Source of the DNA: Channa striata
Lineage: Eukaryota; Chordata; Actinopteri; Anabantiformes; Channidae
NCBI GenBank assembly: GCA_033026295.1
Contig: CM065176.1
Span: forward strand, 5,651,705 to 5,715,704
DNA length: 64,000 bases
Direction: 5' to 3'
In this document: positions 38,521-52,400 of the stretch, piece by piece
How the letters are laid out: each line of letters opens with the position of its first letter
Numbering within the stretch: the stretch's first letter is position 1
Notes under the pieces: model-generated
Seen by the model: only the letters and a program-made list of their open reading frames with translations
What the model was told of the DNA's origin: nothing
The model's database searches: none
Translations under genes and position numbers: made by a program

Positions 38521-40250
38521 TCAGTCCACCCCCATTCTGCTTCTTTTGATTCTTTATCTCTGTAACTAATCCTGGTGGGTGGCCCATTAATATTCAACGA
38601 GAACTGATGAGATTCATTTCCTTTTCCTCTGTGTTCCTTCAAATTGTAAATAGAAGGCTTGAATCCAAATGAGCAAATGACTTCCTGCTTCAGCGTGTGC
38701 CCTTCGTTTCCATCAGAGAGCTGCCTTTAACCTACAGGCTACAATCTGTTACCTTGTGACGGTACTGCAGGAAATTGATTTCTGTAGCTTTTTCATTTTC
38801 ATGCATGAAATTAAAAGTCAGAGACCCAATTTCACGAGTGAAATAAGGGGATATTTATGCTTTTTCTTCTAAATCAAATGAAGGGTTTTCAAACTTTTTT
38901 AACCAACAAATAAATCTTTGGGATTCAATTCACACGTCTGTGTGCCTGTGCTACTACCACACTTCTCCTGTTTACGTCTCATTCCAGTACAGACAGCAGA
39001 TGAGTCACGCACACAAAAAATGACTCTTTGCGTTGACATCACAATACAAAGCTTTAAAATCTAAGGAAGAGGAGGACAAAATGCGAGAGCAGCAGTTGCA
39101 TCAAATAACAGTAAATTGTCCTGACAAAACTGCAGGTCCCTCTGCTGTCCTGTCCTCAGAGGTAAGTCCTGTTTGACATGCATGTGCTAAACATTTCCTC
39201 ATCTGACCTACTCATTAATATTCTGCCCAGTGTCCCAAGGAGCCAACATTCTTACCGCTGCGTTTTCACGGCCTGAGGCACAGTCAGATTTGTTGAATCT
39301 GATCTTGAGTGTCACATTAAGATAAGATGGTCCATCGTCTTTGCTGCTCTTTCCTGTGTTATAGAATCCTCCATTCCTCTTACTTCCTCCTCACATTTTG
39401 CCAGATCAGGTCAATCAAACCTACACACACTCTTTCTCCTCTATAAGTATTTTGAAATTATCCCCCTTGGAAGTTTTCACCTTCTATTTTTGACTTTTAT
39501 GGTTGGTACATAACTGTACAAATAAAGATGCTGCACACAAAAATTAATTAACAACAACAACTGAAAATAAGTGATGGCTAAAAGATTTACCCTCTTTAAA
39601 GTAACGTAAAGTCAGGTACATTATCACTCATACAGCCAACAATTTTCCAAAGTCACACACTTAAATATGTGTTCAGTGCATATGTTCCATGGATTGTAAT
39701 ATGAATACACCTGATCGCACTGTGTGCAGGTGTGACCTCAGTGTGAGCTGTGTAGGTTTAGCAAAGAACACATCTAATCCCGGCAGCAGCTGTGAATCCA
39801 GATGTAACCACAGCTGTATTAATACAGCAGCTGTTTGTTTCGCACTTGATATTTATGGGGAACGGACGTGTGCAGAGTTCCTGTCAGTCTGACATTTAGT
39901 TCCTGCTGAGGTTAATCAGAGTCTGTCTGTCACACTGACTTCCTGTCCAGGTGTAGGCCTACAGCTGCAGGATTGAGCTGAAAGACAGAAATAGAAAAAA
40001 TATTCCAGTATGAATCGAGGTCAGGACAGCCATAAATTAACAGATGACCAGTAACTCAATAATGTGATAAATCATAATGAATCATGCCTGCAGTCCAACA
40101 TGTTAATGATGACATAGTTATAGTGTAATGTTTATTTTCTACTGTAGCATTTATGTTAAACATTTTTCCTAATCTTTGCTGCGTGTATTTTTAAGATTAA
40201 TAGATTTACATTGCTATATACTTATATTTATATATACTTTTTCTTCTTTT
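38521..40250. other. MBTPS1-SLC38A8 spacer, right part
   Basis: No supported gene, RNA or repeat was recognised. The DNA is AT-rich until the SLC38A8 CpG-rich promoter. Confidence 0.45.
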
Positions 40251-40317
40251 TTTATCAAACATTGACACAGAAGGTCTTCTGAAAGATCACACGAACGACA
40301 AAACTTTTTGGCTAAGC

Positions 40318-40439
40318 TGAGTTTCCGAGCCGCACCTGAAGGCGGCACCGGCCCCGCCCACCGTCCCTCGTCCCTGCACGCGCCTCACCTCCGCCCGCAC
40401 AGCGCCGCGTCCGGGCGACGAGGCAGCAGCTAGCGCGGC
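40318..40439 (+). promoter_or_regulatory. SLC38A8: SLC38A8 GC-rich promoter / 5' UTR
   Basis: A sharp rise in GC and CpG content precedes the start codon, with a CCCCGCCC GC box at 40352-40359. No TATA box is evident. The start site of transcription is not determinable. Confidence 0.5.
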
Positions 40440-43400
40440 ATGGAGGAGTTAGCCCGAGAGAGCATCAGCCTGCTGGCCTCCGCGTCGGCCAAGCCCTCGC
40501 TGGACGTGGTCTCCGGGCCTCGCCTCGGCTCCATGGGGGCCATTTTCATCATGCTGAAGTCCGCCCTGGGCGCCGGGCTCCTCAACTTCCCCTGGGCGTT
40601 CGAGAGAGCCGGCGGCCTCCGGAGCGCGCTCACCGTGGAGCTGGTGGGTGTTTGTTCCTTCATGTGGTTAGAGGGTGAGGTGGGGGTGAGGTGGTGGGTG
40701 TTTGTTCCTTCTTGTGGTTAGAGGGTAAGGTGGGGGTGAGCTGGTGGGTGTTTGTTCCTTCATGTGGTAAAAGGGTGAGTTGGGGGGTGAGGTCGGGGTG
40801 AGGTGCGGGTGAGGTGGGGGATGAGGTGGGGGTGAGGTGCGGGTGGGGTGGGGTGGGGTGAGGTGGGGGTGAGGTGGGGGTGTTTGTTCTTCCTGTGGTT
40901 CGAGGGTGAGGTGGGGCTGAGCTGGTGGGTGTTTGTTCCTTCCTGTGGTTAGGGGTGAGGTGGGGTTGAGGTGGGGGTGAGATGGTGGGTGTTTGTTCCT
41001 TTCTGTGGTTAGGGGTGAGGTGGGGGTGAGCTGGTGGGTGTTTGCTCCTTTCTGTGGTTTGAGGGTAGGGTGGGGGTAAGGTGGGGTGAGGTGTGGGTGA
41101 GGTGATGGGTGTTTATTCCTTCCTGTGGTTAGAGGGTGAGGTGGGGGTGAGCTGGTGGGTGTTTGTTCCTTCATGTGGTTAGAGGGTGAGGTGGGGGTGA
41201 GCTGGTGGGTGTTTGTTCCTTCATGTGGTTAGGGGTGAGGTGGGGGTGAGGTGGGGGTGAGCTGGTGGGTGTTTGTTCCTTCATGTGGTTTGAGGTGGGG
41301 GTGAGCTGGTGGGTGTTTGTTCCTTCATGTGGTTAGGGGTGAGGTGGGGGTGAGGTGGGGTGAGGTGGGGGTGAGGGGGGGTGAGTGGTGGGTGTTTATT
41401 CCTTCCTGTGGTTACGGGTGAGGTGGGGGTGAGGTGGGGGTGAGATGGTGGGTGTTTGTTCCTTCCTGTGGTTAGGGGTGAGGTGGGGGTGAGCTTGTGG
41501 GTGTTTGTTCCTTTCTGTGGTTAGAGGGTGAGGGGGGGGGTAAGGTGGGGTGAGGTGCGGGTGAGGTGTGGGTGTTTGTTCCTTCCTGTGGTTAGAGGGT
41601 GAGGTGGGGGTGAGGTGGGGGTGAGCTGGTGGGTGTTGAGGTTAGAGGGTGAGGTGGGGGTGAGCTGGTGGGTGTTTGTGTGGTTAGGGTGTGAGGTGGG
41701 GGTGAGCTGGTGGGTGTTTGTTCCTTCCTGTGGTTAGGGGTGAGGTGGGGGTGAGGTGGGGGTGAGCTGGTGGGGGTTTGTTCCTTCCTGTGGTTAGAGG
41801 GGTGAGGTGGGGGTGAGCTGGTGGGTGTTTGCTCCTTCTGTGGTTAGGGGTGAGGTGGGGGTGAGCTGGTGGGTGTTTGTTCCTTCCTGTGGTTGGGGTG
41901 AGGTGGGGGTGAGCTGGTGGGTGTTTATTCCTTCTGTGGTTAGAGGGTAGGGTGGGGGGGGTGGGGTGGGGTGAGCGGGTGGATGGGTGTTTTTCCTTCC
42001 TTTGGTTAGAGGGTGAGGTGGGGGTGAGGTGGGGGTGAGCTGGTGGGTGTTTTTTCCTTCCTTTGGTTAGGGGTGAGGTGGGGGTGAGCTGGTGGGTGTT
42101 TGTTCCTTCTTGTGGTTAGGGGTGAGGTGGGGGTGAGGTGGGGGTGTTTTTCCTTGGGGGCTGTGGTTGGGGGGGTGAGGTGGGGGTGTTTGAGGTTGGG
42201 GGTGAGGTGGGGGTGAGCTGGTGGGTGTTTGTTCCTTCCTGTGGTTGGGGTGAGGTGGGGGTGAGCTGGTGGGTGTTTGTTCCTTTCTTGTGTTAGGGGT
42301 GAGGTGGGGGTGAGGTGGGGTGGGGTGAGGTGGGGGGTGAGGTGGGGGTGAGGTGGGGGTGGTGGGGGTGTTTGTTCCTTCTGTGGTTAGGGGTGAGGTG
42401 GGGGTGAGGTTGGGGATTTTGTTTGTTCCTTCCTGTGGTTAGAGGGTGAGGTGGGGGTGAGCTGGTGGGTGTTTTCCTTTCTGTGGTTGGGGGTGAGGTG
42501 GGGTGAGCTGGTGGGTGTTTGCTCCTTCCTGTGGTTGGGGTGAGGTGGGGTGAGCTGGTGGGTGTTTGTTCCTTCCTGTGGTTAGGGGGTGAGGTGGGGG
42601 TGAGGTGGGGTGAGGTGGGGGTGAGTTGCGGGTGAGGTGGGGGTGAGGTGGGGGCTGAGGTGGGGGTGTGGTGGGGGTGTTTGTTCCTTCCTGTGGTTTA
42701 GGGATGAGGTGGGGGTGAGCTGGTGGGTGTTTGGTGGGGGTGAGGTGGGGGTGAGCTGGTGGGTGTTTTTTCTTCCTGTGGTTTAGGTGGGGTGAGGTTG
42801 GGGGTGAGCTGGTGGGTGTTTGTTTCTTTCTGTGCTTAGAGGGTGAGGTGGGGTGAGGTGGTGGGTGTTTGTTCCTTCCTGTGGTTAACACGGGTGAGGT
42901 GGGGGTGAGGTGGGGGTGAGGTGCGGGTGAGGAGGGTGTTTGTTCCTTCCTGTGGTTAGGGGGTGAGTTAGGGGTGAGGTGGGGGTGCTGCCTCTGCACC
43001 TGCTCATGTGAATGTCCTACAAAGATGGATGTTTACGCCTTCGAGTTGCTTCCTGTTGGCCACAGCGCGTCTTCGACAGACGTGTCGTCCTATTGGTGCC
43101 AGCGCTGGTCGTGTCCCTGCGCTCGTTGGAGATCCCGGTCCCGGGTATTTAAACGCAGCCACCGTCTTCCCAGCTGCTCTTCCAATGACGAGGGCCGGGT
43201 CATGTGACGTCTCCTTCACCATCTCCTCTAACTTCCCGTCCACTGGTTCTTCTTCCTGACTCGTTGTTGGCGGACATCGGCAGGCTTCCCTCTGTGGACC
43301 ATGTGGATCACGCGTCGATCACATACGGGTGGAGGCTCAGAACACACCCTGGTAGTAGGCGGTGTCGAGTTTGCGGAGGCTGAGACTCCGTGGATGCCGA

Positions 43401-46400
43401 CAGATAAAAAGTCCAACCCTCAATTGCAAATGGATGATTTTAGCTGCAGCAGTTTCTGTCTGTGGAATGATGATAATAAGTCCAGAAGAAGCAGCCTGAC
43501 GTATGAATCTCGGCCCTAAACGCGAGTGAGAGCAAGAGACACAGACCAGTTCTTCCTGTAGAACACTGGTGTGTCTCCAGGGTCATCAGTGTCCAGCTTT
43601 TCCTTTCCTGACAAACTTGGGGTGGGACACGTTCGTGTTTTTCTCCCCACATTTTTAGGCTCCAGGTTAATAGTGGACGTCTTGAAACATGCACCTCAGC
43701 TTGGGACACAAAAGTGTTAAATGTCAGTGAGCTTTCATAACCGGCCCTGGGTTGTTTGTGAGCCTGCTGCTTTATGGGGAATAATTCTCTCCAACGTCGT
43801 CCTCACGTCCACCCCGGGTGACGCTGGCGCTGTGGGAAAAGTCGGATGACTGGAAGTGAGTCTAGAAGGAATTACCATCGCTCCTTTTGGAGTTTGTACT
43901 GACTACTACCCCTCCACATGCTCTGTGGGGCATCGGTGGCTCCTTGCAGGCTGTTTGATTGGTCAGGATTACCGTATTTTCCGGACTATAAGCCGCTACT
44001 TTTTTCCGACGTTTTGAACCATGCGGCTTTTACAGAGATGCAGCTTTTCTGTGAATTTTTCTGCAGCCCTCAGATGGGCGCTGTAGATGGAAGTCAGTGC
44101 AAACAAAAAAGCGCCAGTTTTTATTCTTAGCGCATGCAACCCAAGACACACAACAGCAAACATCAGCACTTTTACTGCCGTGTTACAGGCACCATTCAGG
44201 TTCAGGTGTATGAATAAACACTTATGGTACAAAATCTTTCTATGTAAATATCTTATTTCTCAGCCTGGATATTGGCGGCTTATAGTCCAATGCGGTTTAT
44301 ATGTGACAAAATATATATTTCTTTTAAATTTTAGCGGGTGCGGCTTAAATTTAGGTGCACTCTATAGTCCAGAATTTATGGTATGTTTTCATGGTCCTGT
44401 CTCAGTCCAATGAATGTAAATGTAAAATGAAAAAGCATGAATTATCTTGAAATGAAGAAAGCATAACCCAACAACAGTCCCATTTTATGTAAAGCTGCAC
44501 TGGAAGCTGGCAGTCTCTGACAAAACAGGTATTTAACCAACTGTGACTACAAATATTCATAAAAGATTTATATATCAGCTTTTGAAATATTTCTTTTTAT
44601 GTGTTATTCCATATAATTCCAGTAGAATCACTAATTTGGCTGTGTGATATCCTACAAATACTAATGCTCAAACCATATTTTATTTGATGCATCACTTACT
44701 GATTATCTGACAAAGAAAATGTAATAAAAAATTAATAAAGCTGGGACATAAAATATCGGCTTTTAGATAGAGATGCACACCACCCTCTTCTGAAACTAAA
44801 CCTCTACATGTTGACCTATGATGATAACCTGCGCTGCTTACTGTATCAATATTAATACTTGTACGATACTTCAATAATTACATCACCCATAAAGACTGAT
44901 GCCGGAGTAAAAGAACTATGGCACCTATAATCTCCTTTTTCTGGATGCAGGACAGAAACTTAGAATTAAATTGAATCAGAGACGTATGTGTCTAAACTTT
45001 TTTCACACTCCCAGGTGTTTTCCACTTTCCTTTCATTTGCATAATTGATGTCATTCAATGACTAATTCCATTCTTGGACCTAATAGCATTGCAGATCCAT
45101 AAAGCCGAAGGTGGCCTTGTCTCCACGCTGTTTGTCCCTTCTCCCACTTTAGTCTGTGTAGCTGGTTTTCTTATTGTTACTGAAGAAACACTTTGCTGAT
45201 TAGAGGACAGTAGCTCACTGCTTCTTATCGGCATATTAGTTCAGGAGACATTGATATAAATTCTAATATGTAGCACAAAGTTCGTTGCTTGCAGCACCTC
45301 ATCTCCTTGATGTTATTTTCCTGCAGGTGTGGAAAACACAGGCCAAGTTATTGTGCTGTATTTTCCACGTGTATCCCGGCCTGCAGCATCCAGCGCACAC
45401 ACTGAACACCATGTTAGCGTAGCTGTTTCAGGGTTTGGCACCTGTAGCTCTGAGCCTCATTCTTCCTCCCTCGTCCACTCAGATCTCCCTGGTGTTTCTG
45501 ATCAGTGGTCTGATCATCCTGGGCTACTCCTCGTCCATCAGCGGCCAGTGCACGTACCAGGCGGTGGTAAAGGAGGTGTGCGGGCCAGCCATCGGGCAGC
45601 TGTGTGAGATCTGCTTCGTCTTCAACCTCTTCATGATCGCCGTGGCCTTTCTGGTCATAGTGGACGACCAGCTGGAGAAGTGTGAGTTGTAAAGTTGTGC
45701 TTTTTACTCACATCAATGATATTAATGTATCTGACCCATATGTAAGATGTTTCTGTAATAACTATTAGTGGATTCCTTGAATGTGCAATGACTGTTACTG
45801 CCTTGAATGACTTGGTGTTTAGTTACAGTGGATCCTCTGACCTTGTTTGGTATTTTCTCCTCTCTGGTTTAGGTTTTAATGAAATGACCCCTGCCGTTAG
45901 GAAACACCCAGAGATTGAAAATGCAGTTTAAAATCCTAAATGCTGAATGTTGACTGACTCTATCCTGCATGTGTTGACTCAGTGTGTGGCTCCCTGTATG
46001 AGTTGGTGACTGGTTTGCCGGAGTCCGAGATGCCGTACCACTTCTACACAGACCAGCACTTTGCTCTGGTGCTCCTCTGCACATTCCTCATCCTGCCACT
46101 GTCCATCCCCAAAGAGATCAGCTTTCAGAAATACATCAGGTCAGGAATCGCACATTTAATGCACATCTAATGTGCAGAATGGCATCAAAGTCACTGGGCA
46201 CATTCATGCTCCACCGAGGATGAACCTTTTCCATTTTGAAACATTTTCTCTGGTGTCATCTACTTTACAGCCCAAAAGACCAAATGTATTCATCAGGAGA
46301 AATTTTATACTACAAAAATATGCAGTGCACTATTCACTCACCCTAAGGTCCCAGAGTTTGTGTGATTTCTGTGCCCTCAGTGTTCTGGGGACTCTGGCAG

Positions 46401-49400
46401 CCTCCTACCTGACTGTAGCCATCATCATCAGATACCACACCACGCCTTCGCTTCGGGTTCCCATCACCCAGCTCTACAGCACTGGGTATGTGTCTGCGTG
46501 TGTGTGTGTGGGAGGTGGACAAATGCTAAGACCAAGGGCTGCAAAAAATGTTATGTCCAACGCTCATGCTAAGCTAAGCTAACTGCCTCCAGGTTAGTAA
46601 ATTGCGACGTTATTAACTGTGTTAAAATTATAAACCCAAGCTCGTAGGTTCTGCAGGCCTGCACACATATGAGAAATTGTCCCACGCTCGGTAAAAATTG
46701 GGCAGGGTCGCATCAGGAAGATCGTGCCGTGTCAAAAGAAACTGTGCAGAATATTCTGCTGTGGTGGCTGCAAGTTTATAGGATGAGCTGAAAGCGAGAA
46801 AAAAATAAAAATATAAAAATAATAATTTAATCATTGATACTAAATCATTTTTTTTATTCTGCCTGTTTTATATTGTTGGAAGTAATGTTTAACAGTCTAT
46901 GTCTACTGGAAAAATGTCAGTGAATGCTGAACAGTAGGTTTAATGCTTTGGCCATTTGGTCGTCATGAGGGTTCATCAGTAAATCTGCTCTGAATTCAGG
47001 CCTCTAGGACAGACGCGATAGATCAAACCTGCTCTGTCCTCATCTAAAACCCCATTGTCACAGTTATGACACCGTCTGCCTCAGCTGTGCGGCTGTGATT
47101 GACAGGTGAACTCTGTGGCAAAGTGGCACTAAATGCCACGGCGGCCTAACAAAAGCCTGTTTGTCCTCGTTGTTGTGACATTTATGAACTTTAGAAAATG
47201 ACTCGTGTGTGTCTCTCCCTGTTTCTATGCAGCGTCGGCTCTTGGTCTTCGATGTTCAGTGTCATTCCCACGATCTGCTTTGGTTTCCAAGTGAGTGCAG
47301 TTTGAAATTTGAAGTTAATGTTTTAAAACTGTTTTAAAATCAAATTAGAACATAGAAACCAGCTGAATACACACACTGAACACGTCATCATTAAACCTGC
47401 TCAGTTACGCAATTCAATGAGCAGCAGCTGTTCTACTATTCCAAAAGGTTCCAGTATCAGTTTTTAAGTGTTAGCTGTCAGACATAAAGACACATTAAGA
47501 GCTGGTTCTAATGTTTTGGCCGCCTCATTCATTGTAAACCTGATTATGGCCTCAACAATAAACACAAATTAGAATGGGCTCATTCCTCAGCCAAAGAGAG
47601 TTTATGAAGTAAAAGAAGCATCACTGTAACACACGAGTGGAATTCTTCCATTCCAACAGTGAGTGAGTGAGACATCTCCTCTATTTATAGCTCCAATATA
47701 CATTTGTTTAACATGAAAATTTTAAAAAACAAAAGTTAGTTTTGGGACACTGAACTGAGACACTCTGACTGTCCTTCAGCTGCTGGCTGAAGGTCACTGC
47801 AACTTCAGGTCAGAGTTTTGTCTTTTATCCTCATTGTGTGAGGATAAATGTTTCTTCTTTCACTATATTTCTGTTTAGGATTTTTGTCACCGACCAATAT
47901 CTGCAGAAAGCTCTGTGAATAAATGCACTTCCCTGATGTGATCGTACATTAATTACTGTTACAAGTTGCAGTGCATTTTTGCCCCACGTGCCGCGTTGTT
48001 GGCTGCTGCTGGTTTGAAAGTTCAGTCTAGTAACAAGAACAAGACGGTACCTGGTACATTTCTGTTTCTGTTGCCCAGATGTCTGCAATGTTCTTCTGAG
48101 TAATAAAGGGCGACGTGAGTAATAAAAATGAGCAATGCAACTAAAATGTGGAAGGATTTAAAGACCGAGGCTGCAGCTTGCCACAGATATGACGGCGGCT
48201 GTAGAATTGATTGTATTTTGATCTCTTGGTGCTGTCCTGCATCCTAGATCTTATTGTCACAAAAGACAATCATGGCTGGTGGGTGTGCTCGGTGTGGACA
48301 TTTAACATATAGGTCTAAATATAAATATCATCTCCTATTTTAAGTTTGTCAGCAGTTAAAATGACATAATCATAAATGTCTCCTGATATATCCATCACCC
48401 TGGTATGATTTATTTTTTTCAGCGCATTTAGACGTCCCAGGCGTCGTTGCTTGACATGAGTTTGACAAAGCTGACTTCTGTGGTAACCAATAAGTGCTGC
48501 AGGGAACATCCATCCTCCCTGTACCTCTGTACCACAATGCCACTATTCTTTCCCCTGGAAATTCTGGAGCTCACTGCGAACAGCCTCTAGTGAATCCACA
48601 CACAGCGGTCCTTTTAAAATGTTCACAGTGACATGATTCAGGAAAGAAAATTACATTGCTCCATTTCAAAATAAATGTAGTAATAAGATTTTGCAGTACA
48701 GTGAGCACCACATAGAAAATGCTATCACTTATTTTTTAGGATAGAGGCAAAAATCTCAGGTAACCTGGACAACTAAAATAAAACCTAAACCTAAGCTTCC
48801 ATTAAAATGTTTAATAAGATTATTAGAACTTTGCCGGACTTCATGCTTCAGCACACAGCAATTCCTCTTTCTGTCTTTCTTGCTAATAGTAGGTATTAAA
48901 GTGATGCTCTGTTTTCTTAATTACCTGGAATTTTCCCCGAGGTTAGTGCGTTTAAGTGTAATGTAAAGGTCAGCCGACTGTCACAGCCTGAGGCCGTTAC
49001 GCTCCACGGGAGCTTTACATATTTCAGAGTCTGGTAGAGTGTGGGAAAAAGATCATTCCGTCAATCTGAAGCAGAATAGACTGATGTGTATCTTCCCAAG
49101 TTGCCAAGGTAACCCAATCCAATAAAAGGAGAAGGTGTGTGAGGGTTGAAACAGTCGCTCCACACAAACACTCATGCTAAGACACGATCCCTCAGGGTGA
49201 GTGATTGCAGAGCAGGGGGTTAAAAAATAAGCTGATAAGATCCTTAGAGGAGGGAAAGGGAGAAGCAGGTAAAAGGAAGTGAGATTTAACAATCAACTAT
49301 GGCAGCTGAGATCAAGTGGGGACGAGAGCCTGTACCCTGACCTCTGGGATGGCTGAACGTGTTTCATTGTGCTGCTTAGAGCTCCTCCTTCCTTTAATCC

Positions 49401-52400
49401 CCTATTGAATCGTAGCTCATCACACCGGCAGAGATTTGGATTTTCACCCTGTACTGTGAAAATCTTTCTCTCCCTGTTAGACGCCAAACTTTTTCCCTTA
49501 GTGTGTGTCTGAATATTGAGTTTCAGCCCTAAAACCACAGTTGACATCACCTGAAATCTGGTCATTTAAGTCACCGAATAAGAAAATTCATCTCATGCGC
49601 TGATTTAGAGTGTGTTTTCTCTTTTTGCTCTTTCAGTGCCATGAGGCATCCATAGCCATCTACAGCAGCATGGACAACCAGCGGCTCTCCCACTGGGTCT
49701 TCATCTCTGTCGTCTCAATGATCTTCTGTCTTGTCATCTACTCTCTCACAGGTCTGACAAGGTTCTGCTTCCTCTGTCTTCTTACCCTGAAAACTCACTT
49801 AAAGGGTGTGTGTTGGTTTTCATGCTGGTCGGTAAGACTGGATCACTTTTGGCCTTTTCCGTAAGGTTTTAGTCATTTGTGGAATAGAAAAAATGGTTAG
49901 TCAACGTTTGCAGTCCAGAGTGTTGGACTGTCAACACGAAACCCATAAACATCATGGTGAGAATGTTGCAGTTTAGAAAAAAAAAATTATTTATGTATTA
50001 ATTTTATTGAAAATGCGGTCAACAACAGGTGGTTAAATGAGATTACAGATGACAGCTTTGTTGTGCATTTGCACGTTTTTCAGACGCTAGATTAGTTCCT
50101 TCTAAGAGAAAAGGCCTTTGCACAACGGTAAATTAAATCAGATTACAGCAGGACGTTCACATTACTATGGTCTAATGTGCCAGAGATGTTTACTTGCAGT
50201 GCTTTTATTTACACTTCAAAAATCTGAAAACTGGTGTTTATCTGTCAAGACGATGTTGACGATCCAAACATCACAGACAACCTGCTTTACCCCGCACTGA
50301 AAACAAAGAGCTCGTTTCTGTCGGAGGGGCATTTTGCCGCCCCAGCAGCCAAAGATTCTTCAAAAAGAGTGTGTCTGAAATCTGAAGTCATTTCACTTTG
50401 ACATGAGGCTCGCGAGCTTTTTGGTTGCGCTATGATAAACATCAGAGAGAAGACGTCAAGTCCTTAAAATGACAACAGAACCAGAAGGACAGATGTAGGG
50501 AGATTACACCACTCGAGTGTTTGTCCAAAACGCCTGTTGGTTTTCCAGTTTTCAGTGCGGTTCAAAGGCAGTTTGTGCCACAGATTGGAGGATAGCTGTG
50601 AGCTAAAAATACTTGTTGACCAAGTTTTCTCTTTCCGTCCCAACCTTAAACTTATTCAAGTGGAAGCGCTCTGGCCTCAGAGCAAATTGTTCACTCATCA
50701 CTCATCGTCTGTCGTGGCAAAGTCAGTAAACTAGTGAAATATGCTACTGCACGTTATTCAACGCCACTTTGTCACGTCCGTCTCCCATTCCTTGTTAACA
50801 GGTGTAACAAACGGGTGGGGCTGGCCTGGGGCTCCTTCTCTCACAGACTCCCATTTGGGAAAATCAGTAACAGAAAGTTGTGCACATAATTCATGGAAGA
50901 AGTCCTTGTGCTAGGATGAATGGCCTGAACATCAAGCAAACAGATGCTTAAAATTGAGCCAAGTTCCTTTTTCTTCTAGATACTGAAAACGACAGATCTC
51001 ACGTTTGGCTGTTTCTGGGTAACGATAAAGAAACGTCCCGCCCCTTTCTCTGTTGCAGGGGTCTATGGGCACCTGACGTTTGGAAAGGACGTAAACGCCG
51101 ACGTTCTGATGTCGTACACCAGCGACGACATGCTAATGGTGATCGCCAGGCTGCTGTTTGGAGTTTCCATCGTCACCATCTACCCCATCACCCTGCTGCT
51201 GGGCAGGTCAGCGAACAGTCTTGTAAAAAGTTGTTTATCACGTTTCCAGTAAAGCTCACTTGTGAATGCAGAATTACTTGACTCTGATGTGATGATACAC
51301 CATTTCCTGCCCATCAGATCAGTGGTCCAGGAACCCCTGCTGAGTTGGAGGCGGAGCCGTTACGGCGTCGTGACAGCTGAGTTTGAAAGCCGCAGCCGCT
51401 ACGCGCTGACAGTCCTGTGGATTACGATGACATTGTTCATCGCCATCTTTGTGCCTGACATCAGTAAAGTCATCAGTGTCATCGGAGGGATCAGTGCCTT
51501 TTTCATCTTCATCTTCCCAGGTAACACTCTGTTAATAGATGAATATTCTGTCGCATGAGTTGCAATCCTCAAGCCCTGTGTTTGTGTTTGAACAGGACTC
51601 TGTCTGGTGTTTGCCATGCGGTCTGAGCCAGTGTCCTGGAAGACCAGGTGAGGATATAGACTTCATTTAAATGTTAATCTACTGTAAATATACATCTGGG
51701 TGATTATCCAAAGAAACACAAGAGACAAATGAGGATTTGGTTAGTAATGTAAGTTGGGCTGCTCAAATAGGGGTTTGCCAAGATGTTGTTCCATTTTTAT
51801 TCTTCTAAGCTTTTTGTCTTAAGTCTCAGTAAATGTATTTTTGCCTGATGAAAGTTGTGTCCTCCCGTCATTCCAAGCCCTTGTCAGGTCAGATTCCAAC
51901 ATTTGGCCGGTCCATGAAATGATTGTGGAGATTCATACTTTTTATTTTAACCTAGTGGAAGTCTAAAATCTTATACACGTATATATCTGCACACACCATC
52001 TCAACATTTGTGCTTAGTAACAACGGAGCCTTTATTTATTGAAACTCGACCTTTTCTCTAGCACCAACCACAGCATTTACCTTCTAGTCCGAGATCAGCA
52101 GAAGGTGTCGGCCATTTGTTTTCTGTGCTGTTTGTGTAGAATTCTGACTCTTTGACTCACTAGTTGTTGTTTTGGTGCATTTTCTGCCTCATGTTTGTCT
52201 GAATTGTCAATGAACACAATGTACCTTTGAGTCTGGTAAGAATGAAATTTTCCATTTATTTAGTCATAAACCAAAATATTGTTCAGATATTTTCCTCAAA
52301 ATTTTGCTAGGATTCATCCTCTGCTAACAATGAATGGCTGAAGGAAATGTCGTAACAGTCGCATAGTTTTGAAAATACTTTAGTCTAATTCCAACCAGGT

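Noticed and set aside
40668..42999. Long minus-strand open frames (168 and 186 residues) rich in Pro, His and Thr
   Set aside because: They arise from the complement of the G-rich minisatellite; the repeat unit gives few stops in that frame. No start context, splice signal or known protein supports them.
43004..43416. Overlapping open frames on both strands in SLC38A8 intron 1
   Set aside because: Overlapping frames on both strands in moderately GC-rich intron are expected by chance; no homology or splice support.
47505..47560. 'ggttctaatgttttggccgc' resembling the end of the dispersed repeat at 63471
   Set aside because: Only a short match, too little to call a copy.
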